Source: Rhodobiaceae bacterium UBA7804 (lineage in GTDB: Bacteria; Pseudomonadota; Alphaproteobacteria; Parvibaculales; Parvibaculaceae). Taken from it: 64,000 nucleotides of DNA. The notes under the pieces are model-generated. The model searched no databases. It was not told where the DNA came from and was given only the letters and a program-made list of their open reading frames with translations. The position numbers and the translations under genes are program-made. Below, piece after piece: positions 26,446-34,720 of this stretch (its first letter is position 1; every line of letters starts with the position of its first letter). The stretch covers positions 475,363 to 539,362 of the forward strand of contig DLCG01000008.1 in assembly GCA_002480495.1 (NCBI GenBank), written 5' to 3'.

Positions 26446-26833
26446 AGCGAAAACTCCAGCCGCAAAGCCCCGCCGTGACCGTACCCGGCAGGATCACACC
26501 CAACCAGTCGGTCGGCGTGCCGCCGGGAGCAGCGGCACAACCTTCCGCTATATCGACCAGATGGCCGACCGCATGACCGGCCATGAAGATGGTGGTCACG
26601 AGCAGGGCTCCGACCGAGCCCGTCGGGCGCCATGCGGCTAGAGCGAGGCCTGCCGCAGAAGCCAGATAGGCCGTGCCGATGTCGCGGATAAAATGAGCGT
26701 TTGCCGCTCCCGTTAGCGCGAGTTCCGGTATGGCGGCAAACCAGCCCAGGGGATCGAGCATCATGCGGATTGCGTTCGCCAGCGCAAAAACCGTCAAAAG
26801 CCCGCAAACTGTTCGAAAAATCGTCCGTTCCAT
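26432..26833 (-). CDS. small four-helix membrane protein, function unknown
   Basis: A 133-residue protein with about four hydrophobic segments (residues about 5-25, 50-68, 75-95 and 110-126) and a conserved-looking centre NAHFIRDIGTAYLASAAGL. It has the feel of a DUF4345- or DoxX-like small integral membrane protein, but I cannot assign a family with certainty. The ATG at 26833 overlaps the possible ATG of the divergent gene in a CATG tetranucleotide. Its 3' end overlaps the convergent hydrolase. Confidence 0.7.
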   Translation of the reverse strand: MERTIFRTVCGLLTVFALANAIRMMLDPLGWFAAIPELALTGAANAHFIRDIGTAYLASAAGLALAAWRPTGSVGALLVTTIFMAGHAVGHLVDIAEGCAAAPGGTPTDWLGVILPGTVTAGLCGWSFRFRRA

Positions 26834-27248
26834 GACCTCAGACTATGGCTGGCAGGATAATGCCGACAGAACCACAGTCCGAGATTTACGAGAGCCAATT
26901 CCCGTTCGCTCTCGTGTAGACTTCACTCCACGAACCAGAAGGGGCAAGGCGTTGGGAAGCGTGGTCCGGTTTCCGGGCGATCTCATCACGGAACATGACA
27001 GGCGGCGGCTGACACAGGCCGCCGAGGGGTCCCCGTTCGATCTCGAGTTCCGCAAGAATGCGCAGGGCGTTCTCGCACCCTACCTGACACGCTGCGGACA
27101 CCTGCGGCCCAGCTTTCGTCTGAGAAAGACGCCGGAGGGCTGGGAAGCGATTTCGATAGGCGCGGACGACGCAGGCACCGTGGTGGCGCGGGGGCGCAGC
27201 GCCCGGGCGCTTTTCAGTGCGCTTTTCCCCTCGCCCTGCCAGGACTGA
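26832..27248 (+). CDS. small hypothetical protein
   Basis: A 138-residue basic, soluble protein, unrecognised. From about residue 40 on (VVRFPGDLITEHDRRRLTQAAEG to the end) the codon use is GC-rich at third positions as in neighbouring genes; the first 40 codons are less typical, so the true start may be TTG near 26952 or GTG near 26961. It ends 31 bases before the next gene, on the same strand. There is no signal peptide, membrane segment or known motif. Confidence 0.45.
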   Translation: MTSDYGWQDNADRTTVRDLREPIPVRSRVDFTPRTRRGKALGSVVRFPGDLITEHDRRRLTQAAEGSPFDLEFRKNAQGVLAPYLTRCGHLRPSFRLRKTPEGWEAISIGADDAGTVVARGRSARALFSALFPSPCQD

Positions 27249-27279
27249 ACAGACAGAAAGATATCCAAGGGAGAACCGA

Positions 27280-28521
27280 ATGAACATCATGCCCCGTATC
27301 GCGAAGCCTGAGGATGTCGGTCTGGATCCATCCCGGCTTTCGAACATCACCAATTATTTCCAGTCCTATGTGGACCGGGGCAAGATCGCCGGTTTCTCGA
27401 CCCTTATCTCCCGGCACGGGGAAATCGCTCACTTCGAGACGGCCGGACAGCGCGACCGCGAACGCGGCCTGCCAATGGAAAAAGATACGATCTTCCGCAT
27501 CTACTCGATGACGAAGCCGATCACCAGCCTCGCCCTGATGATGCTCTACGAGGAGGGACACTTCCAGCTTACCCATCCGGTGTCGCGCTACATCCCGGCC
27601 TTCAAGAATCTGGAAGTCTGGGCTGGGGGGACCGCAGAAAAATACGAGACCAAGCCCTGCGAGCGCGAGATGACGATCCGCGATCTGCTCACCCACACAT
27701 CCGGCCTCACCTATGGCTTCATGTATGAACATCCGGTCGATGCGCTCTACCGAAAAGCGGGGATCGAAGGCGCGAACACGGTGGGCATGACGCTAAAGGA
27801 AACGGTGGATGCACTGGCCGGCATTCCCCTTCTCTTCTCGCCGGGCACACACTGGAACTATTCCGTCGCGACGGACGTCTGCGGCTATCTGGTCGAAGTT
27901 CTTTCCGGCCGTCCGCTGGATGAGTTCTTCGCGTCGCGCATCTTTGCGCCCCTCGGCATGAATGACACAGGCTTCTTCGTGCCGAAGGAAAAACTGAATC
28001 GGTTCGCGACAAACTATTTCCGCGACCCAAGGACGCGCAAATCCGGCATCATGGATGTCGGAGACGAAACGAGTTCCTATGCCAAACCGCCGCGCTTCCT
28101 CTCCGGCGGCGGCGGTCTCACCTCGACCATCACGGACTACTGGCGCTTCTGTCAGATGCTACTTAACGGCGGTGAGCTCGAGGGCGTGCGTCTTTGCTCG
28201 CCGAAGACCATCGAATTCATGACCATGAACCACCTGCCGGGCGGGCAAACCATGAAGGAAATGTCGATCTCCGCCTTCAGCGAACTGGCGGCGGAAGGCG
28301 CAGGCTTCGGCCTCGGCTTCCAGGTCACGCTCGATCCCGCGGAATCGCAGGCCATAGGCTCCATCGGGAATTTCTCCTGGGGCGGCGCGGCATCGACCTA
28401 TTTCTGGATCGATCCGGAGGAAGACATGATTGCGATCTTCATGACGCAACTCTATCCCTCCTCGACCTATCCTTTCCGGCCTCAGCTGCAGCAACTCGTT
28501 TATGGCGCCGTGATCGAGTAG
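27280..28521 (+). CDS. serine hydrolase, EstB-like (family VIII esterase)
   Basis: A 413-residue beta-lactamase-fold hydrolase. Ser76-Lys79 (IYSMTKP) is the SxxK nucleophile/base pair; Tyr in HWNYSVATD is the second motif and WGGAAST near residue 368 replaces the KTG box. Length and order fit family VIII carboxylesterases such as EstB; it has no signal peptide. The second such hydrolase within 2 kb. An AAGGGAG site precedes the ATG. The EamA transporter starts 17 bases after its stop, so they are likely co-transcribed. Confidence 0.9.
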   Translation: MNIMPRIAKPEDVGLDPSRLSNITNYFQSYVDRGKIAGFSTLISRHGEIAHFETAGQRDRERGLPMEKDTIFRIYSMTKPITSLALMMLYEEGHFQLTHPVSRYIPAFKNLEVWAGGTAEKYETKPCEREMTIRDLLTHTSGLTYGFMYEHPVDALYRKAGIEGANTVGMTLKETVDALAGIPLLFSPGTHWNYSVATDVCGYLVEVLSGRPLDEFFASRIFAPLGMNDTGFFVPKEKLNRFATNYFRDPRTRKSGIMDVGDETSSYAKPPRFLSGGGGLTSTITDYWRFCQMLLNGGELEGVRLCSPKTIEFMTMNHLPGGQTMKEMSISAFSELAAEGAGFGLGFQVTLDPAESQAIGSIGNFSWGGAASTYFWIDPEEDMIAIFMTQLYPSSTYPFRPQLQQLVYGAVIE

Positions 28522-28537
28522 CGGTGCATCCCTCCCC

Positions 28538-29443
28538 ATGTCTCTCTGGATTCCGCTGACGATCGCGGCGGCCTTCCTGCAGAATCTGCGTTCGACACTG
28601 CAGAAACAGCTGACCGGAAAGCTCTCGGCCATAGGGGCGACCTATGTCCGCTTCGTCTATGGTCTGCCGGTCGCCGCAATCTATCTCTGGCTACTCATCG
28701 TCTTCGGCGGCGCGCCAATGCCGCATCCGAACGCGCTCTTCGTGCTCTACGCCATCATCGGCGGCGTCGTGCAGATCTGGGGAACGGTGCTGCTCGTGGC
28801 GCTGTTCGCCTATCGCAACTTCGCGGTGGGCACGACGTATTCCAAGACGGAGACGATCCAGACCGCCCTCTTCGGGATCATCGTTCTCGGCGATCACCTG
28901 AGCCCAGGAGCACTAGCGGCAATCCTTATTTCGCTCGCAGGTGTCGTTGCGATCTCCGTCGCGCAATCACATCTGACGCTCGCGGCCTTCTGGCGGTCGC
29001 TTGGCGATCGACCAACGCTGATGGGAATCGGTTCAGGCGCGTGTTACGGCATCGCAGCCGTATGTTACCGTGCCGCCTCGCTTTCGCTTCACGAGCCGAA
29101 CTTTCTGGTTTCAGCCGGATATACGCTCGTCACCGTGCTCTTCATCCAGACCGTGGTGATGACCGCCTGGCTATTTATTCGCCACCCTGCCGAACTGTCG
29201 GCCTCATTTCGCACGTGGCAGGTGAGCGGGCTTGTCGGTCTTGCGGGAGCTCTTGCTTCTGTCGGCTGGTTCACGGCGATGACGATCCAGAACGCCGCCT
29301 ATGTACGCGCGCTTGGCCAGATCGAACTGGTCTTCACCTTCATCTCCTCGCATTTTCTGTTTCGCGAAAAGACGAAAGCACTCGAACTTATCGGCATTGC
29401 TCTCGTGATCGGCGGCATTCTGCTTTTGGTTCTGGCCCGCTGA
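28538..29443 (+). CDS. EamA-family (DMT superfamily) transporter
   Basis: A 301-residue membrane protein with ten hydrophobic segments in two EamA repeats (residues about 1-130 and 150-300). The repeat end motif is seen in LGDHLSPGALAAILISLAGV and in REKTKALELIGIALVIGG. Such proteins export amino acids, nucleosides or drugs. It is in an operon with the EstB-like hydrolase and ends in a long hairpin. Confidence 0.88.
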   Translation: MSLWIPLTIAAAFLQNLRSTLQKQLTGKLSAIGATYVRFVYGLPVAAIYLWLLIVFGGAPMPHPNALFVLYAIIGGVVQIWGTVLLVALFAYRNFAVGTTYSKTETIQTALFGIIVLGDHLSPGALAAILISLAGVVAISVAQSHLTLAAFWRSLGDRPTLMGIGSGACYGIAAVCYRAASLSLHEPNFLVSAGYTLVTVLFIQTVVMTAWLFIRHPAELSASFRTWQVSGLVGLAGALASVGWFTAMTIQNAAYVRALGQIELVFTFISSHFLFREKTKALELIGIALVIGGILLLVLAR

Positions 29444-29454
29444 ACTGCCCCTCG

Positions 29455-29487
29455 TCCCCGGGGCACGGCGAATGCCGGCCCCGGGGA
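29455..29487. terminator. long GC hairpin after EamA gene
   Basis: Arms TCCCCGGGGC (29455-29464) and GCCCCGGGGA (29478-29487) pair perfectly, and CGGC/GCCG extends the stem inward around a GAAT loop, with one bulged A. It lies 12 bases after the transporter stop. There is no T-tract. Confidence 0.6.
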
Positions 29488-29865
29488 GTATGGGTGGTCA
29501 CGGTTGGGCGAGCTGCCGCAGCGTGGGGGGCAAGGGGTCGCCGGCAACTCTCCCGTGTCCACCGCGAGGGTGCGCTCGGGTGCGCACCGACGGGGACCGA
29601 TATGGAACCGGAGCGGGAAGGGAGGACCGTCCGCCACTGAGATCCAGATCGGGTTTCATCAATCAAGCTGGAACAGCTATCGGATTTCGTCCGGCCGGGG
29701 CTTGGGGGCAAATGAACCGGACGCAACCCGATATAAAAACTCTAGATCAGTCCCAACCGGCGGGAAAGAAGATTCGTCCGTAGACGCACGATTCTACCAT
29801 CTCTGTCCCGCTGCGGGACAAAGCGCTCGGAAACGCATGAAAACTGCCTCCAAAATGCGGGCAAT
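29488..29865. other. 378-base gap without a recognisable gene
   Basis: No frame here has a ribosome site plus typical codon use. The composition shifts from GC-rich to mixed toward the right end. A perfect dyad TGTCCCG-CTG-CGGGACA lies at 29804-29820, about 46 bases past the stop of the minus-strand dioxygenase gene, and may be that gene's terminator or an operator. Otherwise I see nothing. Confidence 0.5.
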
Positions 29866-30735
29866 CTAATGGGGAACATCACCGGCAACGGTCGTCCGGT
29901 GCATGACGCGCAGATGTCCGTCATATCCGCCATCCGCAAAATGCAGCGTGCACCGGTTGTCCCACATCGTGAGCATGTCGGGCTGCCAGCGATGGCGGTA
30001 CACGAACTCGTCACTAGTCACATGCTTGTAAATAAAGCCAAGCAATGCCGCAGATTCCTGCTGCGTCATACCCTCGATACCGACCGTGTAGACCGGACTG
30101 ACAAAGAGTGCCTTGCGGCCTGTGACCGGATGGGTACGAACGAGCGGATGAGGACAAGTCTTCTCCGCTTCCTCGCTGACAATGATTTTCATTGTCCGGG
30201 CTTCTTTTTCCTGAGCGAAGACACCTTTGGTGCCGTAAGGCAACGCGGCGCTGTGTATTGCGACAAGCCCCTCCAGCAGGCGCTTCATGACTGGCGACAA
30301 CGCCTCATAGGCTCGTGTGCAATCCGCATAGAGTGTGTCTCCACCGACGGGCGGAACAATCTTGGAGTGAAGGATCGTGGCGGCCGGCGGCGCCTCCTGG
30401 AAGCTCCAGTCCGAGTGCCAACCTGCGCCGAAATTACGCGCCTTCTCGTCCGGTTCTCGGCGAAGCTCCAGGATATGGGGGCGGCCCTCCATTGGTGCGA
30501 TGAACGGGTCCTGACCGAATGGTCCAATCTGGAGAGTGAATACTTCGAGCTGGTCATGCGTGAGCGGCTGATCCGGAAACCAGACCACGGCATGATCCGC
30601 CCAGGCCTGTTTCAGTTCCGCCAGCGCATCGGGCGGCAGCGGCTGCGAAAGATCGAGGCCGGTGATTTCGGCGCCAAAGCCGCTTTCGTTCGGCTTCACG
30701 TGAATGCGGCTCGTGCGCGTGGCAGTCTGCGACAT
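29866..30735 (-). CDS. TauD/TfdA-family 2-oxoglutarate dioxygenase
   Basis: A 289-residue Fe(II)/2-oxoglutarate oxygenase. The HxD pair is in FGAGWHSDWSF and the distal His in WDNRCTLHFADGGYDG; Arg in LRVMHRTTV would bind 2-oxoglutarate. It shares the fold and many segments with the next gene upstream (30807-31646), so the pair arose by duplication, though they are diverged enough to have separate substrates. GGGAGGGAAACC precedes the ATG. The pair is 71 bases apart on one strand, probably an operon led by the 30807 gene. Confidence 0.92.
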   Translation of the reverse strand: MSQTATRTSRIHVKPNESGFGAEITGLDLSQPLPPDALAELKQAWADHAVVWFPDQPLTHDQLEVFTLQIGPFGQDPFIAPMEGRPHILELRREPDEKARNFGAGWHSDWSFQEAPPAATILHSKIVPPVGGDTLYADCTRAYEALSPVMKRLLEGLVAIHSAALPYGTKGVFAQEKEARTMKIIVSEEAEKTCPHPLVRTHPVTGRKALFVSPVYTVGIEGMTQQESAALLGFIYKHVTSDEFVYRHRWQPDMLTMWDNRCTLHFADGGYDGHLRVMHRTTVAGDVPH

Positions 30736-30806
30736 GGTTTCCCTCCCTGCCCTCTCGATGGGGCTTCGAGAGAGAGTGCCATATCGCCGCGCGGGGAAGA
30801 ACCCGT

Positions 30807-31646
30807 TTACTGGAGCGGGCCGCCCGCGATCGTGATGCGGTGCATCAACCGTTTTTCACCGTGATAGTCGTTCACGGCGAAGTGCCAGGTGGCGCGATTG
30901 TCCCAGAAGGCAACCGAGCCATCGCGCCATTCGAAACGGCAAGTGAATTCGGGCCGCGACGCATGGACATAGAGATAGTCGAGAAGCGGCTTGCTCTCCA
31001 TCGGGGTCCAGCCCTCGAAATGAGTGGTGAAGGCGGGGTTCACATAGAGCGCCTTCCGGCCGCTAAGTGGATGTGTGATGACAACTGGGTGCACCGCCTC
31101 GCCAACCAGATTTTCACCCTTGAAGCCTGCCGCCTGATCGGAAGACTTGTAAGCGCCCGCCGCGCCGAAGACATGCGCGTTGGAATGCACGGCGCGCAAA
31201 CCCTCCAGCGTTTTCTTGAGACCGGGCGACAGCGCCTCATATGCCTTGTACATATCGGCGAAAAGCGTGTCGCCACCCGCGTCCGGCAGTTCGCGCGCGA
31301 CGAGGATCGAACCCATCGCCGGTTCCTGGTCGTAGGAATGGTCCGTGTGCCAGCCGCCGCCGACATTGACGAGCTGGTTCTTCTCCTTGCGCACTTCGGC
31401 GATTTCGGGATGGCCTCCATTTGCGGGGAAGAACTTGTTGATGTCGATCTCTCCCCAGCGTCGCGCAAAGGCAATGTGTTCTTCCGCCGTCAAATTCTGG
31501 TCGCGGAAGAAGATTACGCCATAGTCGCGATAGGCGGCCCGGATCGTCTCCATGTCGCTGTTCGACGGATTGGCGAGATCGACGCCTAGCACTTCGGCGC
31601 CACAGCCCGGCGTCAACTTTCTTACGATCGTGGTTTCGAGACCCAT
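30807..31646 (-). CDS. TauD/TfdA-family 2-oxoglutarate dioxygenase
   Basis: A 279-residue oxygenase with HxD in GGGWHTDHSYD and the distal His in WDNRATWHFAVNDYHG; the Arg in KRLMHRITI is the 2-oxoglutarate contact. Of the three copies it is closest to TauD/TfdA proper in length. It begins with a GGGAGGA site and is divergent from a Crp/Fnr regulator, with a perfect 18-bp palindrome between. The second dioxygenase follows. It likely cleaves a C-S or C-O bond of an organic sulfonate, sulfate ester or aryl ether; no sulfonate ABC transporter is next to it. Confidence 0.92.
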   Translation of the reverse strand: MGLETTIVRKLTPGCGAEVLGVDLANPSNSDMETIRAAYRDYGVIFFRDQNLTAEEHIAFARRWGEIDINKFFPANGGHPEIAEVRKEKNQLVNVGGGWHTDHSYDQEPAMGSILVARELPDAGGDTLFADMYKAYEALSPGLKKTLEGLRAVHSNAHVFGAAGAYKSSDQAAGFKGENLVGEAVHPVVITHPLSGRKALYVNPAFTTHFEGWTPMESKPLLDYLYVHASRPEFTCRFEWRDGSVAFWDNRATWHFAVNDYHGEKRLMHRITIAGGPLQ

Positions 31647-31703
31647 GGTTTTCCTCCCGGCGGGTTTTCCTGCACTTGAGGTTAGGAGCGCCGCGTGGCT
31701 AGA

Positions 31704-31721
31704 TTGTTACACCAGTAACAA
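31704..31721. promoter_or_regulatory. Crp/Fnr-type operator
   Basis: TTGTTACACCAGTAACAA is a perfect 18-bp dyad (7-bp arms, 4-base centre). Its outer TTG...CAA and four-base centre follow the general Crp/Fnr pattern. It lies 14 bases before the regulator's ATG and 58 bases before the divergent dioxygenase, so it can serve both. Confidence 0.65.
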
Positions 31722-31734
31722 TTCAGGAAGATTC

Positions 31735-32436
31735 ATGGCCCCGAAGCCGCTCCATGACCGCCTCGGTGAAACACTCGCCCGCAATGGTTGGTTTGCAAAG
31801 CGTCCAGCCGCGCTCAAGGCCCGCCTCATCGCACTGGCGCAGGTCTCGACGGCGGAGGCCGGACACTGGATCTACGACACGGGCGACGAAGCGGAAGGGC
31901 TTTACGGCGTGCTCTCGGGCTCCGTCACCAGCCATGTCGTGCTCGACAATGGCGAGAGCGTACCGGTCAGCATTTCGGGGCCGGGCTCGATTTTTGGCTA
32001 TGCGGCGCAGGTGCTGGGCGGCAAACGCGTGACGACGGTGATCGCCCGTGAGCGCAGCGAAATCATCTTCGTGCCACAACATGCGATTTCCGCGATGGTG
32101 CAGGAGATGCCATCCCTCTGGCTTCATTTCGCGGAACTCGCGACCGAGCAGCTTGTCTGGGCGGTGCGCGGCTATGCCGAACTTGTCCGCCTTTCACCAC
32201 GTGCACAGATCGCAAGCCGGCTCCATGGCTACACCTTTCCCTGGGGTGGCGGCGGCGCGGCCACGATACCGGTACGGCAGGAGGAACTCGCCGAACTAAT
32301 GGGATTGTCGCGCAAGACGGTCAATCTCGTGCTGCGGGATTTCGAAAGGCAAAAGCTTATCGAAACCGGCTACCGACACATCCGCGTCCTCGATCCGGCC
32401 GGGCTCCACCGTATTGCGATGGAAACCACACAATGA
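31735..32436 (+). CDS. Crp/Fnr-family transcriptional regulator
   Basis: A 233-residue regulator. Residues about 10-125 are a cyclic-nucleotide-binding-type beta-roll (IYDTGDEAEGLYGVLSGSV), then a long dimerisation helix and an HTH (residues about 175-205: RQEELAELMGLSRKTVNLVLRDF). There is no N-terminal cysteine cluster, so it is not an oxygen-sensing FNR, and the cAMP-contact Arg-Ser is not obvious. It sits divergently from the tandem dioxygenase genes with a palindrome between; it probably controls them and itself. The gene ends in a good terminator. Confidence 0.9.
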   Translation: MAPKPLHDRLGETLARNGWFAKRPAALKARLIALAQVSTAEAGHWIYDTGDEAEGLYGVLSGSVTSHVVLDNGESVPVSISGPGSIFGYAAQVLGGKRVTTVIARERSEIIFVPQHAISAMVQEMPSLWLHFAELATEQLVWAVRGYAELVRLSPRAQIASRLHGYTFPWGGGGAATIPVRQEELAELMGLSRKTVNLVLRDFERQKLIETGYRHIRVLDPAGLHRIAMETTQ

Positions 32437-32466
32437 AAAGCCCGCACCGTTTCCGGAGCGGGCTTT
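32437..32466. terminator. bidirectional terminator
   Basis: Stem AAAGCCCGC/GCGGGCTTT (9 bp) with an inner CCG/CGG, directly after the Crp/Fnr stop; it serves the convergent nitronate monooxygenase gene as well. Confidence 0.85.
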
Positions 32467-32488
32467 CCAACGGGAAATGCCGTCAGGC

Positions 32489-33487
32489 TTATTCGGCCGC
32501 CTGCGCCACCGAAATGCCTGCCATGCGATTGAGGCGTGTGCGGATGATCTCTTCCGCCTCGCGAACCATGCGGCTCACGAGTTCCTGGCACGAGGGAATA
32601 TCGTGGATCAGGCCTTGGACCATGCCGGCCGACCAGATGCCGTAATCGGGGTCGCCCTGCTCATAAACGACCTTACCGCGGGCACCCGCAACAAGATGGG
32701 CAATATCCTCGATCTTGGCGCCGCCCTTCTTCTCGATGGCGACGACTTCCTGGCTTACGGAGTTCTTCGCGACGCGTGCCGTGTTGTGCAGCGTGCGGAA
32801 GATGAGGTCCGTCTGACGCTCGTCATTGGCGACGATCTGCTCCTTCACCTTCTGGTGAATGGCGCTTTCCTTCGTGCACATGAAGCGTGTGCCCATGTTG
32901 ACGCCTTCGGCGCCGAGCGCGAGCGCGGCGACAAGGCCGCGCGCATCGCCGAAGCCGCCCGAAGCGATCATCGGAATCTTTACCTTGTCGGCTGCGGCCG
33001 GAATGAGGATCAGGCCCGGAATATCATCCTCGCCCGGATGACCCGCGCATTCGAAGCCGTCGATCGAAATGGCATCGACGCCCATGCGTTCAGCAGAGAG
33101 CGCATGACGAACGGCCGTGCACTTGTGAATGACCTTGATGCCGTGCTTCTTGAAATCGTCAACATGCTCTTGCGGCTTGTAGCCTGCAGTTTCGACGATC
33201 TTTACGCCAGACTCGATAATCGCCTGGCGATACTCTGCATAGGGCGGCGGCTTCAGTGCCGGAAGGATGGTGAGGTTCACGCCAAACGGCTTATCGGTGA
33301 GACCCTTGCACTTCTCGATTTCCTTGCGCAGGTCGTCCGGCGTCGGCTGCGTCAACGCGGTAATAAAGCCGAGAGCGCCTGCATTCGCGACCGCGGCGAC
33401 AAGCTCCGCCCGGCCGACCCACTGCATGCCGCCCTGGACGATCGGGTGCTCGACCCCGAACAGTTCGGTGAATCTGGTTTTGATCAC
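32489..33487 (-). CDS. nitronate monooxygenase (2-nitropropane dioxygenase family)
   Basis: A 332-residue FMN TIM-barrel enzyme. It opens with TRFTELFGVEHPIVQGGMQWVG, which is the family's substrate/FMN entry, has the conserved AGHPGEDD loop (the active-site His region) and the phosphate site ASGGFGDARG followed by MGTRFMC. It oxidises alkyl nitronates to carbonyls and nitrite; some relatives act as trans-2-enoyl-ACP reductases. I start at GTG 33487, which has GGGAGAGAAA; a longer frame to 33628 has no site. A second family member lies at 34721, on the other side of a LysR gene. Confidence 0.9.
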   Translation of the reverse strand: MIKTRFTELFGVEHPIVQGGMQWVGRAELVAAVANAGALGFITALTQPTPDDLRKEIEKCKGLTDKPFGVNLTILPALKPPPYAEYRQAIIESGVKIVETAGYKPQEHVDDFKKHGIKVIHKCTAVRHALSAERMGVDAISIDGFECAGHPGEDDIPGLILIPAAADKVKIPMIASGGFGDARGLVAALALGAEGVNMGTRFMCTKESAIHQKVKEQIVANDERQTDLIFRTLHNTARVAKNSVSQEVVAIEKKGGAKIEDIAHLVAGARGKVVYEQGDPDYGIWSAGMVQGLIHDIPSCQELVSRMVREAEEIIRTRLNRMAGISVAQAAE

Positions 33488-33648
33488 TTTCTCTCTCCCT
33501 CGATGAGGTCCGGCGGCCTTCGCGGTCCGGCTCTCCCAATTTCTTCGATGCCCCGGTTTTAGCAGAAGCGCCGCGCCCATTGCACGCCGCGAATAGGACG
33601 CAAAGCATGGAAAAACACCTTGCCGCAACGTCTCCCAAGGCTTCTCAA

Positions 33649-33723
33649 ATGCTTGAATTGCAGGGAAAACCGGCGCAATCTCCTAATCCAAGATCAAACA
33701 ACAGATTGTTCAAGCATGAACAA
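33649..33723. promoter_or_regulatory. paired LysR-type operator sites
   Basis: Two copies of the same core face each other: ATGCTTGAA at 33649-33657 and TTCAAGCAT at 33709-33717. The second lies inside a larger dyad TTGTTC-AAGCAT-GAACAA (33706-33723), which covers the LysR ATG at 33716. The spacing of about 60 bases (near six helical turns) is usual for LysR recognition and activation sites. Confidence 0.55.
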
Positions 33724-34627
33724 CGATGCCAATTGGGACGCCTACCGGATTTTCCTTGCGGTGGTGGATACGCAAAGCCTCTCCGGCGCGGGCCGCCGGC
33801 TGAAGCTCAGCCATGCAACGGTGGGCAGGCATATTGCGAACCTGGAGAAACGTCTCGGCGCCAAGCTCTTCGTGCGCGAGCCGACCGGCTATGCGCTGAC
33901 CGGGGCGGGTGAAAGGCTCAGGGCTGAGGTCGAGCCCATGTCGCTCGCTGCCGAGCGCGCGCTTCATGCCGCATCGGGCGCGGATGGCGAAGCGCAGGGT
34001 CTCGTCCGCGTGGCGATCCCGCACAGCCTCGCCTCCTACTGGTTCATGCCCTATCTGGCCGAATTCCAGGAAAGACATCCTGGCATAGAGATCGAAATCG
34101 TGAACGAGGTCGTACAGGTTTCGGTCAAACGCCGTGATGCGGATATCGTGATCCGTCCCTATGGGCCGGGACGGGAAAACGTCGTCGGACGCAAGATTGG
34201 GCGCATCGGCGTCGGTTTCTACGCATCGCGCTCCTATGCCGAACGCTTCGGCCTGCCCTCCCGGCGCGAGGAGTGGAAGGATCACAGCATCGTCGGCTTT
34301 GGCGGCCGCGCCGCCGAGGTCGAACTTGCCGACTGGTTAGCCCATGTCACGCAGGGCGCGCGCGTTGCCCTACGGTGTTTTTCGGACGCGGACCTCGTGC
34401 AGGCAGTGCGCGCGGGCGTGGGCATTTCCACGCTGGTCTGCCTCACCGGCGACCACTACGACGACCTCATTCGCATCGCGCCGCAGAAGCTCGCCAATGG
34501 CACGGAAATGTGGCTTTTGGCCCATCCCGACCTGCGAGATACGGCTCCGGTTCGCGCAGTCATCGATTTTCTCGGCGAGAAGGCGAAGATCGATCGCGAC
34601 AGACTTGCCGGACGCCTCCCCGCCTGA
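33716..34627 (+). CDS. LysR-family transcriptional regulator
   Basis: A 303-residue regulator. The N-terminal HTH (residues about 7-65, LAVVDTQSLSGAGRRLKLSHATVGRHIANLE) and periplasmic-binding-like effector domain (about 90-295) are intact. The start at 33716 has no strong ribosome site and lies within a dyad, so its own synthesis is probably repressed by itself. It lies between two nitronate monooxygenase genes, divergent from one and 93 bases ahead of the other, and probably controls both. It resembles the LysR at 38207 in the SLSGGARLLGLTQPTVGRH-type helix. Confidence 0.9.
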   Translation: MNNDANWDAYRIFLAVVDTQSLSGAGRRLKLSHATVGRHIANLEKRLGAKLFVREPTGYALTGAGERLRAEVEPMSLAAERALHAASGADGEAQGLVRVAIPHSLASYWFMPYLAEFQERHPGIEIEIVNEVVQVSVKRRDADIVIRPYGPGRENVVGRKIGRIGVGFYASRSYAERFGLPSRREEWKDHSIVGFGGRAAEVELADWLAHVTQGARVALRCFSDADLVQAVRAGVGISTLVCLTGDHYDDLIRIAPQKLANGTEMWLLAHPDLRDTAPVRAVIDFLGEKAKIDRDRLAGRLPA

Positions 34628-34720
34628 ACGCGCGCGAACACAAGCATTTTCAGCACTGAACAAGCACCATCTCGCATTCCGCGCCATTATGAACGCGACG
34701 ATATTCCGGAGGAAAAATTC

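Noticed and set aside
26886..27353. 155-codon minus-strand frame opposite the small hypothetical gene and the EstB-like start
   Set aside because: It begins inside a well-supported gene and shows no domain; the plus-strand frame has better codon use.
25366..28521. True beta-lactamases conferring resistance
   Set aside because: Both serine hydrolases lack a signal peptide and the KTG box, and fit cytoplasmic esterase groups better.
29472..29869. Short plus-strand frames in the 29488-29865 gap
   Set aside because: No ribosome site, atypical codon use and no recognisable motif; they reach into the dioxygenase end.
32414..33562. 382-codon plus-strand frame opposite the nitronate monooxygenase
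   Set aside because: Antisense shadow; the minus-strand gene has the FMN barrel motifs and a good ribosome site.
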